Below, piece by piece: positions 7,444 through 14,002 of a stretch of DNA of 20,127 bases (position 1 is its first letter; each line of letters opens with the position of its first letter). The stretch is from NCBI GenBank assembly GCA_012961655.1, contig DTYX01000057.1:1-20127 (forward strand). The letters run 5' to 3'. The stretch comes from Candidatus Poribacteria bacterium (GTDB taxonomy: Bacteria > Poribacteria > WGA-4E > DTYX01). Below the pieces are notes generated by a model. It worked only from the letters and a program-made list of their open reading frames with translations, was not told where the DNA came from and searched no databases. The position numbers and the translations under genes are program-made.

Positions 7444-8220
7444 TCATCTTTCAACCGTTCCCTGTCTGATTTCCGGTTCAGGCGGTAGAAGAACTATCTC
7501 AATCCTTCTATTTCGCGCTTTGCCTTCAGAGGTGTCGTTCGTATCAATTGGATGATACTGTCCAAAACCGACGGCAGCTAAGCGAGTCGGGTCAACGCCA
7601 TTTTTTTCTTGCAGATATCGGACGGCGGCAATAGCTCGCGCGGCGGAAAGCTCCCAGTTTGTCGGAAAGCGACTTTGCAAGGCGCCAATGATGGGAACGT
7701 TATCTGTATGCCCTTCAACCCGTATCTGTCGGTCAGGATATTTATTTAATAACAATCTGGAAATTTTATCCAATACTCGTTTGCCATCGGATTTTATCAC
7801 CGCTTTCCCAGAATCGAAGAGAATTTTATCCATGAGATTTACGGTGAGTTTTCCCTTGAGTTGGGTAATAGTTATCTCTTTGGCTTCTATTTCACGTTGT
7901 AAACTGTCCTGAAGTTCCTTGAACTCTTCCTCTTTTTTCTCTTTTTCCGCTTCGATTTTGGTTACTTTTTGACTGAGATTTGACACCTCTTCTTTAAGAG
8001 TGTCAAGAGCATCCCGCAGCACAGAAGCTTCATTTGTCTTCGCGGATAATTGCTGTTGTGTCGCGGCCAGAGTTTTCTCAAGATTTTCCCGCTGTGTTTT
8101 TTCATTTATCCAGGCTTCTTCCATATTTTTAAATTTTATCCGATAGAGAGTTACTCCGGCTACTAAAAAGATGAAAATTAGTCCTCCTACAACGATGAGA
8201 GATAAAGTTGCTTTGCTCAT
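7444..8220 (-). CDS. OmpA/MotB-like cell-envelope protein
   Basis: A 258-residue protein with an N-terminal membrane anchor (about 5-27, LIVVGGLIFIFLVAGVTLY), then a long charged coiled coil (about 30-125), then an OmpA C-terminal peptidoglycan-binding domain. That domain is clear from LFDSGKAVIKSDG, VEGHTDNVPI, WELSAARAIAAVRYL, GFGQYHP and NRRIEIVL. The layout suits an inner-membrane protein whose domain reaches the peptidoglycan. It resembles MotB, but no motA lies alongside and no flagellar genes are present, so a flagellar role is unsupported. I chose 8220 over an ATG 16 codons earlier because GGAGGG precedes it and it places the membrane segment at the N-terminus. A terminator lies just upstream, so it should have its own promoter. 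Confidence 0.88.
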   Translation of the reverse strand: MSKATLSLIVVGGLIFIFLVAGVTLYRIKFKNMEEAWINEKTQRENLEKTLAATQQQLSAKTNEASVLRDALDTLKEEVSNLSQKVTKIEAEKEKKEEEFKELQDSLQREIEAKEITITQLKGKLTVNLMDKILFDSGKAVIKSDGKRVLDKISRLLLNKYPDRQIRVEGHTDNVPIIGALQSRFPTNWELSAARAIAAVRYLQEKNGVDPTRLAAVGFGQYHPIDTNDTSEGKARNRRIEIVLLPPEPEIRQGTVER

Positions 8221-8253
8221 TTTTCCCTCCTTCCACCAGAAATATTCCGCCTC

Positions 8254-8292
8254 AAAAGAAAAGGGCAACGTGCGTGTTACACGTTGCCCCTT
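8254..8292 (-). terminator. Intrinsic terminator after the Ig-like lipoprotein gene
   Basis: Read on the minus strand, a perfect 10-bp stem (GGGCAACGTG / CACGTTGCCC) with a 7-nt loop is followed by TTTTCTTTT. This is a classic Rho-independent terminator. It separates the lipoprotein gene from the OmpA-like gene. Confidence 0.88.
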
Positions 8293-8318
8293 TGTAATAC
8301 GATTAAATCTGGCAATCT

Positions 8319-8351
8319 GTTTTGATTTCTATTTGGAAATGAAATCAAAAC
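8319..8351. repeat. Perfect 11-bp inverted repeat downstream of the lipoprotein gene
   Basis: GTTTTGATTTC (8319-8329) and GAAATCAAAAC (8341-8351) form a perfect 11-bp stem around an 11-nt loop. It starts 26 bp after the lipoprotein stop and precedes the intrinsic terminator. There is no T-run after it, so it may stabilise the 3' end of the mRNA or bind a protein. Confidence 0.7.
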
Positions 8352-8376
8352 TTCGTCGGCCCTTCTGAGCTAAGAG

Positions 8377-9045
8377 TTACTCTTCTTTAGCTGCGGTGGT
8401 GAAAGTGATTTCAGCATCTTCGAGCTTGTTTCCAGCTTCGTCTTCCGCGTTAACTATCAAGACAACCTCTGATTCATAGGGTAACTCTCCACCCTTGAGC
8501 ATTACAACCTTAGCAGTTATTTTATCATCCGACAATTCTACAGTCCATTTGAGAGGCTCGCCCTCGATTGTTACATCTACACTGACTTTTTTGACAGGTT
8601 CGCTAAACTTAATCTCCATCCCGTCTGCGTTTAGCTTCTCGGGGTCTTGGTCTTTATCACCATCTTTTGGACTGGATGATGCTATCGCGGGCGGCGTGGT
8701 GTCAGCCGCTTTAACGGTATATGAGACAGTTCCCGAACCTGTTTCTGACGCGTCTTCATTTTCCCATGCTATGCTTAGAGTCTGGGGACCCTCCGGAAGA
8801 TCGCCTTTCCATCTCCATGCTTTGCCAGAACCTGTGGCGGGAGTGCCATTGACAGTAACGTTGAAAGCAGGATTATCAAAGTTGAGGGTTATCTCTTGGT
8901 TGGCTGCAATCTCGCTACCATCGGGAGGAACTGCTCCGGTAAAAGCAGCTAAAATCACCTCTTCTTCCTCAGCACAACCTACTATCCAAACAAGCGCTAA
9001 CGTTATAGCCATTAACATAGCTAAAGTTTGAATTGTTCTTTTCAT
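8377..9045 (-). CDS. Lipoprotein with two Ig-like (SbsA/Big_5-type) domains
   Basis: A 222-residue secreted lipoprotein. The N-terminus is a type II signal peptide: basic MKRT, a hydrophobic core, and the lipobox IVGC with lipidated Cys24. Acidic residues follow (EEEE), which may favour a surface or outer-membrane fate. The first Ig-like unit spans about 33-112 and the second, starting at DTTPPAIASSSPKDGDKDQDP, about 113-219; the second has the FSEPV and ITFTT signatures of the SbsA-type Ig-like fold. No enzymatic motif is visible, so an adhesive or structural surface role is the likely one. AAAGGAGAG lies about 14 bp before the ATG, rather far. Similar two-domain lipoproteins are, to my recollection, common in Poribacteria. 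Confidence 0.85.
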   Translation of the reverse strand: MKRTIQTLAMLMAITLALVWIVGCAEEEEVILAAFTGAVPPDGSEIAANQEITLNFDNPAFNVTVNGTPATGSGKAWRWKGDLPEGPQTLSIAWENEDASETGSGTVSYTVKAADTTPPAIASSSPKDGDKDQDPEKLNADGMEIKFSEPVKKVSVDVTIEGEPLKWTVELSDDKITAKVVMLKGGELPYESEVVLIVNAEDEAGNKLEDAEITFTTAAKEE

Positions 9046-9096
9046 TTTAATTACTAATCTCTCCTTTAATTAATAGTTTTAACACAGAATTTATTC

Positions 9097-9155
9097 CTTT
9101 CGTTGCATCAAGAGCAAAATTACTTCAATGCTCCAATTTTAAGATTCAACGAAAG
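9097..9155. repeat. 9-bp perfect inverted repeat in the lipoprotein 5' region
   Basis: CTTTCGTTG (9097-9105) and CAACGAAAG (9147-9155) are perfect complements 41 nt apart. Inside the loop, GAGC/GCTC and AAAATT/AATTTT offer competing pairings. It lies 52-110 bp upstream of the lipoprotein start, so it could fold in the leader mRNA or be a two-site operator. Confidence 0.55.
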
Positions 9156-9180
9156 CACTATAAAACCCCTTATTTTTACA

Positions 9181-9228
9181 CGCACAGGTTCCGTTTTGCG
9201 GAATTCCGCCCCACGGAAATTTCGTGCG
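9181..9228. repeat. 48-bp imperfect palindrome centred on GCGGAATTCCGC
   Basis: The core GCGGAATTCCGC (9198-9209) is a perfect 12-bp palindrome. Moving outward, TTT faces CCC, then TTCCGT pairs with ACGGAA, then a short asymmetric gap, then CGCAC pairs with GTGCG. The whole is symmetric about 9203/9204 and could extrude as a cruciform or be a dimeric protein site. It stands out as a GC-rich island in an AT-rich gap. Confidence 0.65.
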
Positions 9229-9486
9229 AAACCTTACTCTTGGAATCTCTCATAAAAACTTTTAAATTATAGCATAATCAAATGAGAAACTCAATAAAAA
9301 AATGAAAAACTTCAAAATTCACACCTTTTTATTTTGAGCAAGGCAATTATCGACTTTTTGTTACTATATTTAATTTTAGCAGAATTAATCTTAGAAGTCA
9401 AGCAAAATTTTTAACTTTTAATGTCGATTATGGAATTTTTTAGGTGAACTCTGTTTTTACTTAGTTGTACTCATAGAAAAAAATCT

Positions 9487-10446
9487 TCATTCAAAATTAA
9501 AAAAATCCAATTGTTTATCTCTCTTTTTTATACTAAATTTTTCCTCTTCCGCTTTCAACAAATCATCAAGTAAATTCGACACATTTGATACCTTAATTCC
9601 GCTAGCGCCATCCTCAATTAATTTCAAGGGGCCACTCGCCAGCGGACGCTCAAACGGCCAATGATAAGCGTACACACGACGATTCTGCTTTTGGGCAAAT
9701 CTCGCTGTATGTATTGCTCCACCGTTCTCATCAGCTTCGATGACAATGGTTCCCAAGGAAAGCCCACTAATAATCCGATTCCGCTGAATTAAATTTGCCG
9801 CAGTCGGTTGCGTATCGAAGGGATGTTCTGAAACTAATGTTCCATTGACACAAATCGAATAAGCAAGTTGACTATTCTCCTTTGGGTAAATCGTCTGTAT
9901 ATCACAGCCTAATACACCTACAGTTATTCCATTTGCGTCAATAGCGCCTTGATGAGCCGCAGTATCAATTCCCTTTGCAAGACCACTAACGATGATAAAA
10001 CCCTCTGAGGCGAGAATCGCAGCCAGCTTTCGTGTTACCGCCAAGCCATCTTTTGTGGGCGTTCGAGTTCCAACAATGGCTACGGCACGTTCACTAATTT
10101 TCGCTAAATTTCCTTTTTTACAAAGGACCAGCGGCGCATCCGAAATTTTTTTCAGTAGTGTAGGATACTGTTCATCTTCGAGGCATAGAATTTCGATTCC
10201 CCTACTTTTAAACCAATCCATCTGCCGTTGGAAGTTACTAAGTTTTTTGCCCGCTCGCAAAATTTTTGCCGCCAACAGTGGATTAAATTTCGGTAGGCAA
10301 GCTATCTGTGAGATAGACGCCTCAAAAACCTTTTCTAACGGACCAAAACGTTCTATCAATTGCTTCAGCCGCTTCATCCCGACGCCATCCACAGACGCTA
10401 GCGCTAGCCAATATGCGCGCTTGGATATATGAACTCTTCGATTCAT
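9487..10446 (-). CDS. dprA: DNA-processing protein DprA
   Basis: DprA binds incoming single-stranded DNA and loads RecA during natural transformation; it is also widespread in non-competent bacteria. The 319-residue protein has a helical N-terminal part with a helix-hairpin-helix-like segment (about 10-60) and the Rossmann-like core: VGTRTPTKDG (125-134), SGLAKGIDTAAHQGAI (154-169), CDIQTIYPKEN (181-191) and RNRIISGLS (222-230). The C-terminal winged-helix domain of many homologues (usual length about 360-380) appears to be missing; the end is a lysine-rich tail. The start is the only good ATG, though the ribosome site is weak. It follows the truncated phosphoesterase by 28 bp, so it may be cotranscribed with murJ. 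Confidence 0.93.
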   Translation of the reverse strand: MNRRVHISKRAYWLALASVDGVGMKRLKQLIERFGPLEKVFEASISQIACLPKFNPLLAAKILRAGKKLSNFQRQMDWFKSRGIEILCLEDEQYPTLLKKISDAPLVLCKKGNLAKISERAVAIVGTRTPTKDGLAVTRKLAAILASEGFIIVSGLAKGIDTAAHQGAIDANGITVGVLGCDIQTIYPKENSQLAYSICVNGTLVSEHPFDTQPTAANLIQRNRIISGLSLGTIVIEADENGGAIHTARFAQKQNRRVYAYHWPFERPLASGPLKLIEDGASGIKVSNVSNLLDDLLKAEEEKFSIKKRDKQLDFFNFE

Positions 10447-10474
10447 TCTCAGTTACAAAAATTTGGAGATTGTA

Positions 10475-10678
10475 TTAGTTTAGCATAAGTCCAAAAACTT
10501 TACAACAAAATTTTAAACTGGACTGACCCGAAAACGCGAATTCTCGCTGAAAAGCCACTGCTTCATCAAGTCCCCACGCACCTGGCAAATTGTAATTTTG
10601 CGCCGCTTGAAAAAGTTCCTCATAGAAATTCTCTCTACCGTGTAAGTCTGAAGTAAATATGATTTTGGGAGAATTCAT
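10475..10678 (-). pseudogene. Truncated metallophosphoesterase, coupled to murJ
   Basis: The first 22 residues (MNSPKIIFTSDLHGRENFYEEL) match the N-terminus of calcineurin-like metallophosphoesterases, including the first metal motif Asp-x-His in TSDLHG. After about residue 27 the similarity ends. The next expected motif (GDxx, as in LGGDLL) is absent and the frame closes at 67 residues instead of 200 or more. Its ATG overlaps the murJ stop as ATGA, so the ancestral gene was translationally coupled to murJ. I read it as a 5' fragment left by a deletion that brought dprA close. The short peptide may still be made. Confidence 0.65.
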
Positions 10679-12312
10679 CGTCTCAAAAATCGTCCTCTCA
10701 TCGCGCGGATTAAATCGTCCATTTCTTTTAGCCGAAGGACGCGACAAGCAAGATACAGCACGACTATCCCTCCGGCAATCGCTCCTCCAACTTGCATCAA
10801 GCGCGCCAGCGTGTTAGCTGTGCCAAACAATTTTTCGCTTTGACGACTAATCCACCAACAGACACCCCACATCGCGCCTGATGCCAGCATAATTTTACAG
10901 AATACCAGCGGAACCGCCCCCATGCCTAAACGCCCAATACGCCGCCGGAGGATGATAAATAAAAGTATGGAATTAAGGGTAACCGTACATGATGTCGAAA
11001 GAGCTAGTCCTCGATGGTCGAAGCCAAGCTGGAAGATGAACAGATAATTGAGGATAATATTGAGCGTAACAGTGCCAAGGCTGACAAATGCGGGCGTCCG
11101 TGTGTCTTTTAGGGCGTAAAAACTATCCGCTCCCACTTTGACAGCGGAATATCCACATAAACCGAAGGCGTAGTAAAACAGCGCTGCGGAGACCATAATC
11201 GTATCGTCAGAGCCAAACTCGCCGCGCTGGTAGATGAGACGGACGATAGGTTCCTTGAGCGCCATCAATCCAACTGAAGCGGGAATAGTTAAAAGCAGAA
11301 TTAAGCGTAAAGAATGGGAAAGAGTTTGCAGGTAACTTGCCATATCTTCCTCGGCTATATGACGTGACAGCATCGGCAGCGTTGCAGTAGAAATAGCGAC
11401 GCCAACTACGCCGATGGGCAAGTGCATAAGGCGGAAGGCAAGATTTACCCAACTGAGCCAACCCTCTCCGTATGAAGAAAAAATAGAATTTACGAATACA
11501 TTAATCTGGACTGCCGCAGCGCCCAGAATCATAGGCAAAACTAGTGTCATCACCTGTTGCACTGAAGGGTCGGTAAAACTCAATATCGGACGATAACGAT
11601 AGCAGACGCGCCAGATGGATGGAATCTGAATCAGAAATTGCATTGCCCCGCCGACTAAAACGCCAACCGCCATGCCAAGAACAGGCGGTTGGTCAAATTT
11701 CGGTGCGATATAGTAACCGATAACACCAACAGTAACCGAACCGATATTAAAAAACGATGAAGCGAAAGATGGGATAAAAAATCGATCTTTGCTATACAAC
11801 AACCCCATCGGTACGGCAGCTAGCGAGACTAATAGCAGAAAGGGAAACATAACTCGTGTTAGAAGAACAGTGAGGTCGCGTTTACCTGGTAAATCAAATC
11901 CTTTTCCAAAAAACATAAGGTCGATAATAACCGGCGCCAAGAGAATTCCCAGCAACGTAATTGCTCCAACAATAACGACCAGCGCGTTAAATACTAAACT
12001 CGTCATACGGAAAACAGCTTGCTCACCCTTTTTCACTTCCGTATCTGTGAAGGTGGTCACCAAAGCTTTACTGAGGATACCTTCGCCGAAGAGGTCGCGA
12101 AGCAGATTGGGAATACGAAAAGCCGCTTTAAAAGCGTCAAGTTCGCGTTCCGCCTTGAAAAAATAAGCCAACACCATCTCACGAACCAGACCCAACACAC
12201 GTGACCCCATAACTGCAATACTCACGACACCCGCTGAACGCGTGAGGCGGGCATGCTTATCGGAAGTGGCTTTATCTACGATTATTTCCTTTCCTGTGGA
12301 ATCTATTTTCAT
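10675..12312 (-). CDS. murJ: Lipid II flippase MurJ (MviN family)
   Basis: MurJ moves the peptidoglycan precursor lipid II across the inner membrane. The family is clear from RSAGVVSIAVMGSRVLGLVRE at the first membrane segment and AYFFKAERELDAFKAAFRIPNLLRDLFGEG just after it. About 14 hydrophobic segments follow across 545 residues, close to or slightly above the usual 500-530. An ATG 20 codons upstream (12372) is open, but it falls on the -10 box of the divergent rpsT promoter and has no ribosome site. I therefore prefer 12312, where a weak GGGA is present. murJ and rpsT are divergent. The phosphoesterase remnant overlaps its stop, and dprA follows. Together with dapL this places two cell-wall functions in the window. 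Confidence 0.93.
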   Translation of the reverse strand: MKIDSTGKEIIVDKATSDKHARLTRSAGVVSIAVMGSRVLGLVREMVLAYFFKAERELDAFKAAFRIPNLLRDLFGEGILSKALVTTFTDTEVKKGEQAVFRMTSLVFNALVVIVGAITLLGILLAPVIIDLMFFGKGFDLPGKRDLTVLLTRVMFPFLLLVSLAAVPMGLLYSKDRFFIPSFASSFFNIGSVTVGVIGYYIAPKFDQPPVLGMAVGVLVGGAMQFLIQIPSIWRVCYRYRPILSFTDPSVQQVMTLVLPMILGAAAVQINVFVNSIFSSYGEGWLSWVNLAFRLMHLPIGVVGVAISTATLPMLSRHIAEEDMASYLQTLSHSLRLILLLTIPASVGLMALKEPIVRLIYQRGEFGSDDTIMVSAALFYYAFGLCGYSAVKVGADSFYALKDTRTPAFVSLGTVTLNIILNYLFIFQLGFDHRGLALSTSCTVTLNSILLFIILRRRIGRLGMGAVPLVFCKIMLASGAMWGVCWWISRQSEKLFGTANTLARLMQVGGAIAGGIVVLYLACRVLRLKEMDDLIRAMRGRFLRR

Positions 12313-12343
12313 CGGTCTAGTCCCGGTGGATGCAAAAATCTGA

Positions 12344-12372
12344 TTGACATATCTAGCGAATTCTGTTATCAT
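12344..12372 (+). promoter_or_regulatory. Sigma-70-type promoter of rpsT
   Basis: A perfect -35 box TTGACA (12344-12349), a 17-bp spacer and TATCAT (12367-12372, five of six matches) form a near-consensus housekeeping promoter. Transcription should start near 12379, giving a leader of about 80 nt before the S20 start. Strong promoters are expected for ribosomal protein genes. Confidence 0.85.
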
Positions 12373-12459
12373 TTAACGTTCTATATTTTACATTCACAAA
12401 TGCAAGAATCGAAACAAGACGTGCAGAATTTGGTCGCACTATACCAGGAGGTGAAATCT

Positions 12460-12729
12460 TTGCCAAACACGAAATCAGCGAAAAAGCACGTAAGGGCGGA
12501 TGAGAGAAAGCGTCGTCGCAACGTCTCTATCAAATCTTCGGTGAAAACAGCAATAAAACAAGCGGAACAAGCTTTTCGCTCGGGAGATTCAGAACGGGCT
12601 AAAGCGGCTTTGAGGGAAGCGTTGAGGAAACTTGATAAAGCACATCAAAAGGGTGTTCTTAAAGAAAACACTACGAATCGAAAAAAATCTCGTTTAGCCA
12701 AAAAATTCAATCAAGCGATGGCTGCATAA
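12460..12729 (+). CDS. rpsT: 30S ribosomal protein S20
   Basis: S20 binds 16S rRNA early in 30S assembly. The 89-residue basic protein opens with MPNTKSAKKHVRADERKRRR and has the family's helical, Lys/Arg-rich pattern to its end (KKSRLAKKFNQ). The start is TTG at 12460: GGAGGTGAAA precedes it by 4-10 bp and family proteins begin at this Pro-Asn-x-Lys. The frame is open far upstream, with an ATG at 12400, but that has no ribosome site. E. coli rpsT also starts with UUG, where the weak start is tied to autoregulation by S20. It is a single-gene unit with its own promoter and terminator, the only complete plus-strand gene here. Confidence 0.96.
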   Translation: MPNTKSAKKHVRADERKRRRNVSIKSSVKTAIKQAEQAFRSGDSERAKAALREALRKLDKAHQKGVLKENTTNRKKSRLAKKFNQAMAA

Positions 12730-12749
12730 AAATATATAGACGATGTATG

Positions 12750-12780
12750 GAAACCGAGTTCTTTAGAAAAACTCGGTTTC
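12750..12780 (+). terminator. Terminator hairpin between convergent rpsT and the QueG-like gene
   Basis: GAAACCGAGTT and AACTCGGTTTC form a perfect 11-bp stem with a 9-nt loop, 21 bp after the rpsT stop. On the plus strand the tail is only moderately T-rich. On the minus strand it could also serve the QueG-like gene, which ends 17 bp away. A shared bidirectional terminator is likely. Confidence 0.75.
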
Positions 12781-12796
12781 TGATTATATCTGTTTT

Positions 12797-13558
12797 CTAC
12801 TTCCCGGCTGGACAGACGCGCATGCACGTTCCACCGCATTTGATGCCAGCGCCGACGCAGTTATCTTTGTTCATCGACGCCAAGGACATTTTCTTGCCGA
12901 GCATCTGGAAACTGCGTCTCTCGCCGAAAATATCCAGCGGGCATTCCTCGCCCAGGCACAAATTGCCTTCGTACACGGGGTCGGGTTCCAACTGCGCTGT
13001 GGTGATGATAGAGCCTATCCGCTGTTTGGCGCCGAACTTTTCGGTCAACAACAGGTTGTTGATGCCCAATTCGCCCAAACCCGCAGCGACCGCCGCATGC
13101 CGATGCGAAAATGGACCGAATTTGCCGGGAATCGGTCCGCGGACTTGATGGAATGTCGCGCCGTAGGTGATGGGCATGTACGCGGATTCATATCCCGCTT
13201 CCTCCAACAAGAACGTCGTGTGCATGGTTATCCGCTGAAGTTCGTTGTTGATGGATTCATAACAACACCTTCCGTAGATGTGATTCTCAATTGCCGTCCG
13301 CGCTTCAAACATCTCCCCCGACGGCAATTCGACCTCTTCCGGGATGACCTCCGAATCCTTCAGCATCCCGCGCCAATTCAGCAGCGACTTTAGAATGGGC
13401 AATGCAACTACGACGACGGACTGCGCCCCAGGCAACAGGTCATCCGGTCGATGTCCCCTCGGCGCTTCCGCAAATCTATCCACCGAAGCGACCCCGACAA
13501 GCCGCGCGCCCAATGTCTCCTGCGCATATTTTTTAACATCCGTTGTCAGTTTATCCAT
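12797..13558 (-). CDS. Short epoxyqueuosine reductase (QueG)-like Fe-S protein
   Basis: A 253-residue protein resembling the N-terminal, cobalamin-binding half of QueG and reductive-dehalogenase-like proteins. The segment HAAVAAGLGELGINNLLLTEKFGAKQRIGSIIT (about 153-185) is the most diagnostic. The C-terminus has an unusual cysteine cluster, C-x6-C-x3-C-x3-CP, and the protein ends four residues later. QueG has two ferredoxin-type 4Fe-4S clusters and about 350 or more residues. With only one non-standard cluster this protein may not make queuosine. An additional CLGEECP motif lies near 207. The start has AGGAGG 9 bp upstream. The preceding decayed protease ends 17 bp before it, so a deletion probably joined them. 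Confidence 0.7.
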   Translation of the reverse strand: MDKLTTDVKKYAQETLGARLVGVASVDRFAEAPRGHRPDDLLPGAQSVVVVALPILKSLLNWRGMLKDSEVIPEEVELPSGEMFEARTAIENHIYGRCCYESINNELQRITMHTTFLLEEAGYESAYMPITYGATFHQVRGPIPGKFGPFSHRHAAVAAGLGELGINNLLLTEKFGAKQRIGSIITTAQLEPDPVYEGNLCLGEECPLDIFGERRSFQMLGKKMSLASMNKDNCVGAGIKCGGTCMRVCPAGK

Positions 13559-13575
13559 CGTTTATACCTCCTGCT

Positions 13576-13728
13576 TTAACTATTACGGTTTAATGACTTC
13601 TTCAATAAGTATACATGACCGTCAAATCCTGTATCCACAAGCGCTGGAATAGTAATTTGGCTGCGGATGCCTCCAACGGTAACATTAACCATTGCCATTC
13701 CATCTTCGTCAATATATCCTCTTATCAT
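13576..13728 (-). pseudogene. Truncated retropepsin-like aspartic protease
   Basis: The 50 residues begin MIRGYIDEDGMAMVNVTVGG and carry the catalytic Asp-Thr-Gly in ALVDTGFDGHVYL. That matches the start of bacterial clan AA (retroviral-type) aspartic protease-like proteins of about 110-120 residues. After GFDGHVYL the family sequence stops and a short unrelated tail closes the frame. The second half of the fold is missing, so activity is very unlikely unless a dimer forms in some other way. It lies 5 bp after the frameshifted DUF5678-like gene, a pairing I recall from other bacteria. Its frame continues upstream into part of that gene, which makes a spurious 108-residue fusion ORF. Confidence 0.6.
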
Positions 13729-13733
13729 TGGGA

Positions 13734-13976
13734 TTATCCTCTCACGTTTTTGAGGGAAATGTAAGCGCGCTTTCCGATGCGAACAACATAAAAGATGTTT
13801 TTGACGACCTTTATCAGTGGAGTCGATAGCTGATTTTCCCAGAAAATAATCGCCGCTCTCCACCTCAATAGCAAGAGCTTCACCTTTATGTTCAGATTCC
13901 ATTTTGTCTCGAATCTTTTCATATATCTCTTTGCCCTTCCTTGCTACTTAATTACTTCTTTGTTCGGGTCTAACAT
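13734..13976 (-). pseudogene. Frameshifted DUF5678-like small protein gene
   Basis: Three frames must be joined to read this gene. It starts MLDPNKEVIK after a GGAGAAG ribosome site and hits TAG. One base earlier in frame the text continues VARKGKEIYEKIRDKMES, then HKGEALAIEVESGDYFLGKS. At an A-run (QKH followed by AAAAAC) the frame shifts again to IFYVVRIGKRAYISLKNVRG and a normal stop. Joined, it is about 80 residues and resembles small DUF5678-type proteins found just upstream of clan AA aspartic protease genes. Two independent frameshifts argue for a pseudogene rather than sequencing error, though the A-run one could be an error. Original function unknown. Confidence 0.6.
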
Positions 13977-14002
13977 AATTTCTCACTTCTCCTAAATCAG
14001 TA

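Larger units (their letters stand above)
9046..9486. other. AT-rich 441-bp intergenic region with palindromes
   Basis: No ORF of note. The stretch is much more AT-rich than the rest of the window, especially 9241-9486. It contains an inverted repeat at 9097-9155 and a long imperfect palindrome at 9181-9228, listed separately. It is the 5' region of the lipoprotein gene and the 3' region of dprA. I cannot pick a convincing promoter or a T-tailed terminator here. Confidence 0.7.

Noticed and set aside
7444..8220. Flagellar MotB
   Set aside because: No motA neighbour or flagellar gene is present, and the long coiled coil fits a general OmpA-domain envelope protein better.
8495..9031. 178-aa plus-strand ORF
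   Set aside because: It is antisense to the lipoprotein gene, whose signal peptide, lipobox and Ig-like domains are clear. The Ser/Thr-rich text is a mirror of that gene.
12253..12459. N-terminal extension of the S20 frame
   Set aside because: S20 homologues start at the Pro-Asn motif, a strong ribosome site precedes the TTG, and the promoter -10 box lies inside the would-be extension.
13576..13902. A 108-aa fusion protein of DUF5678-like and protease parts
   Set aside because: The middle (LLCCSHRKARLHF) is an out-of-frame reading of the real C-terminus IFYVVRIGKRAYISL. It is a frameshift product, not a true fusion.
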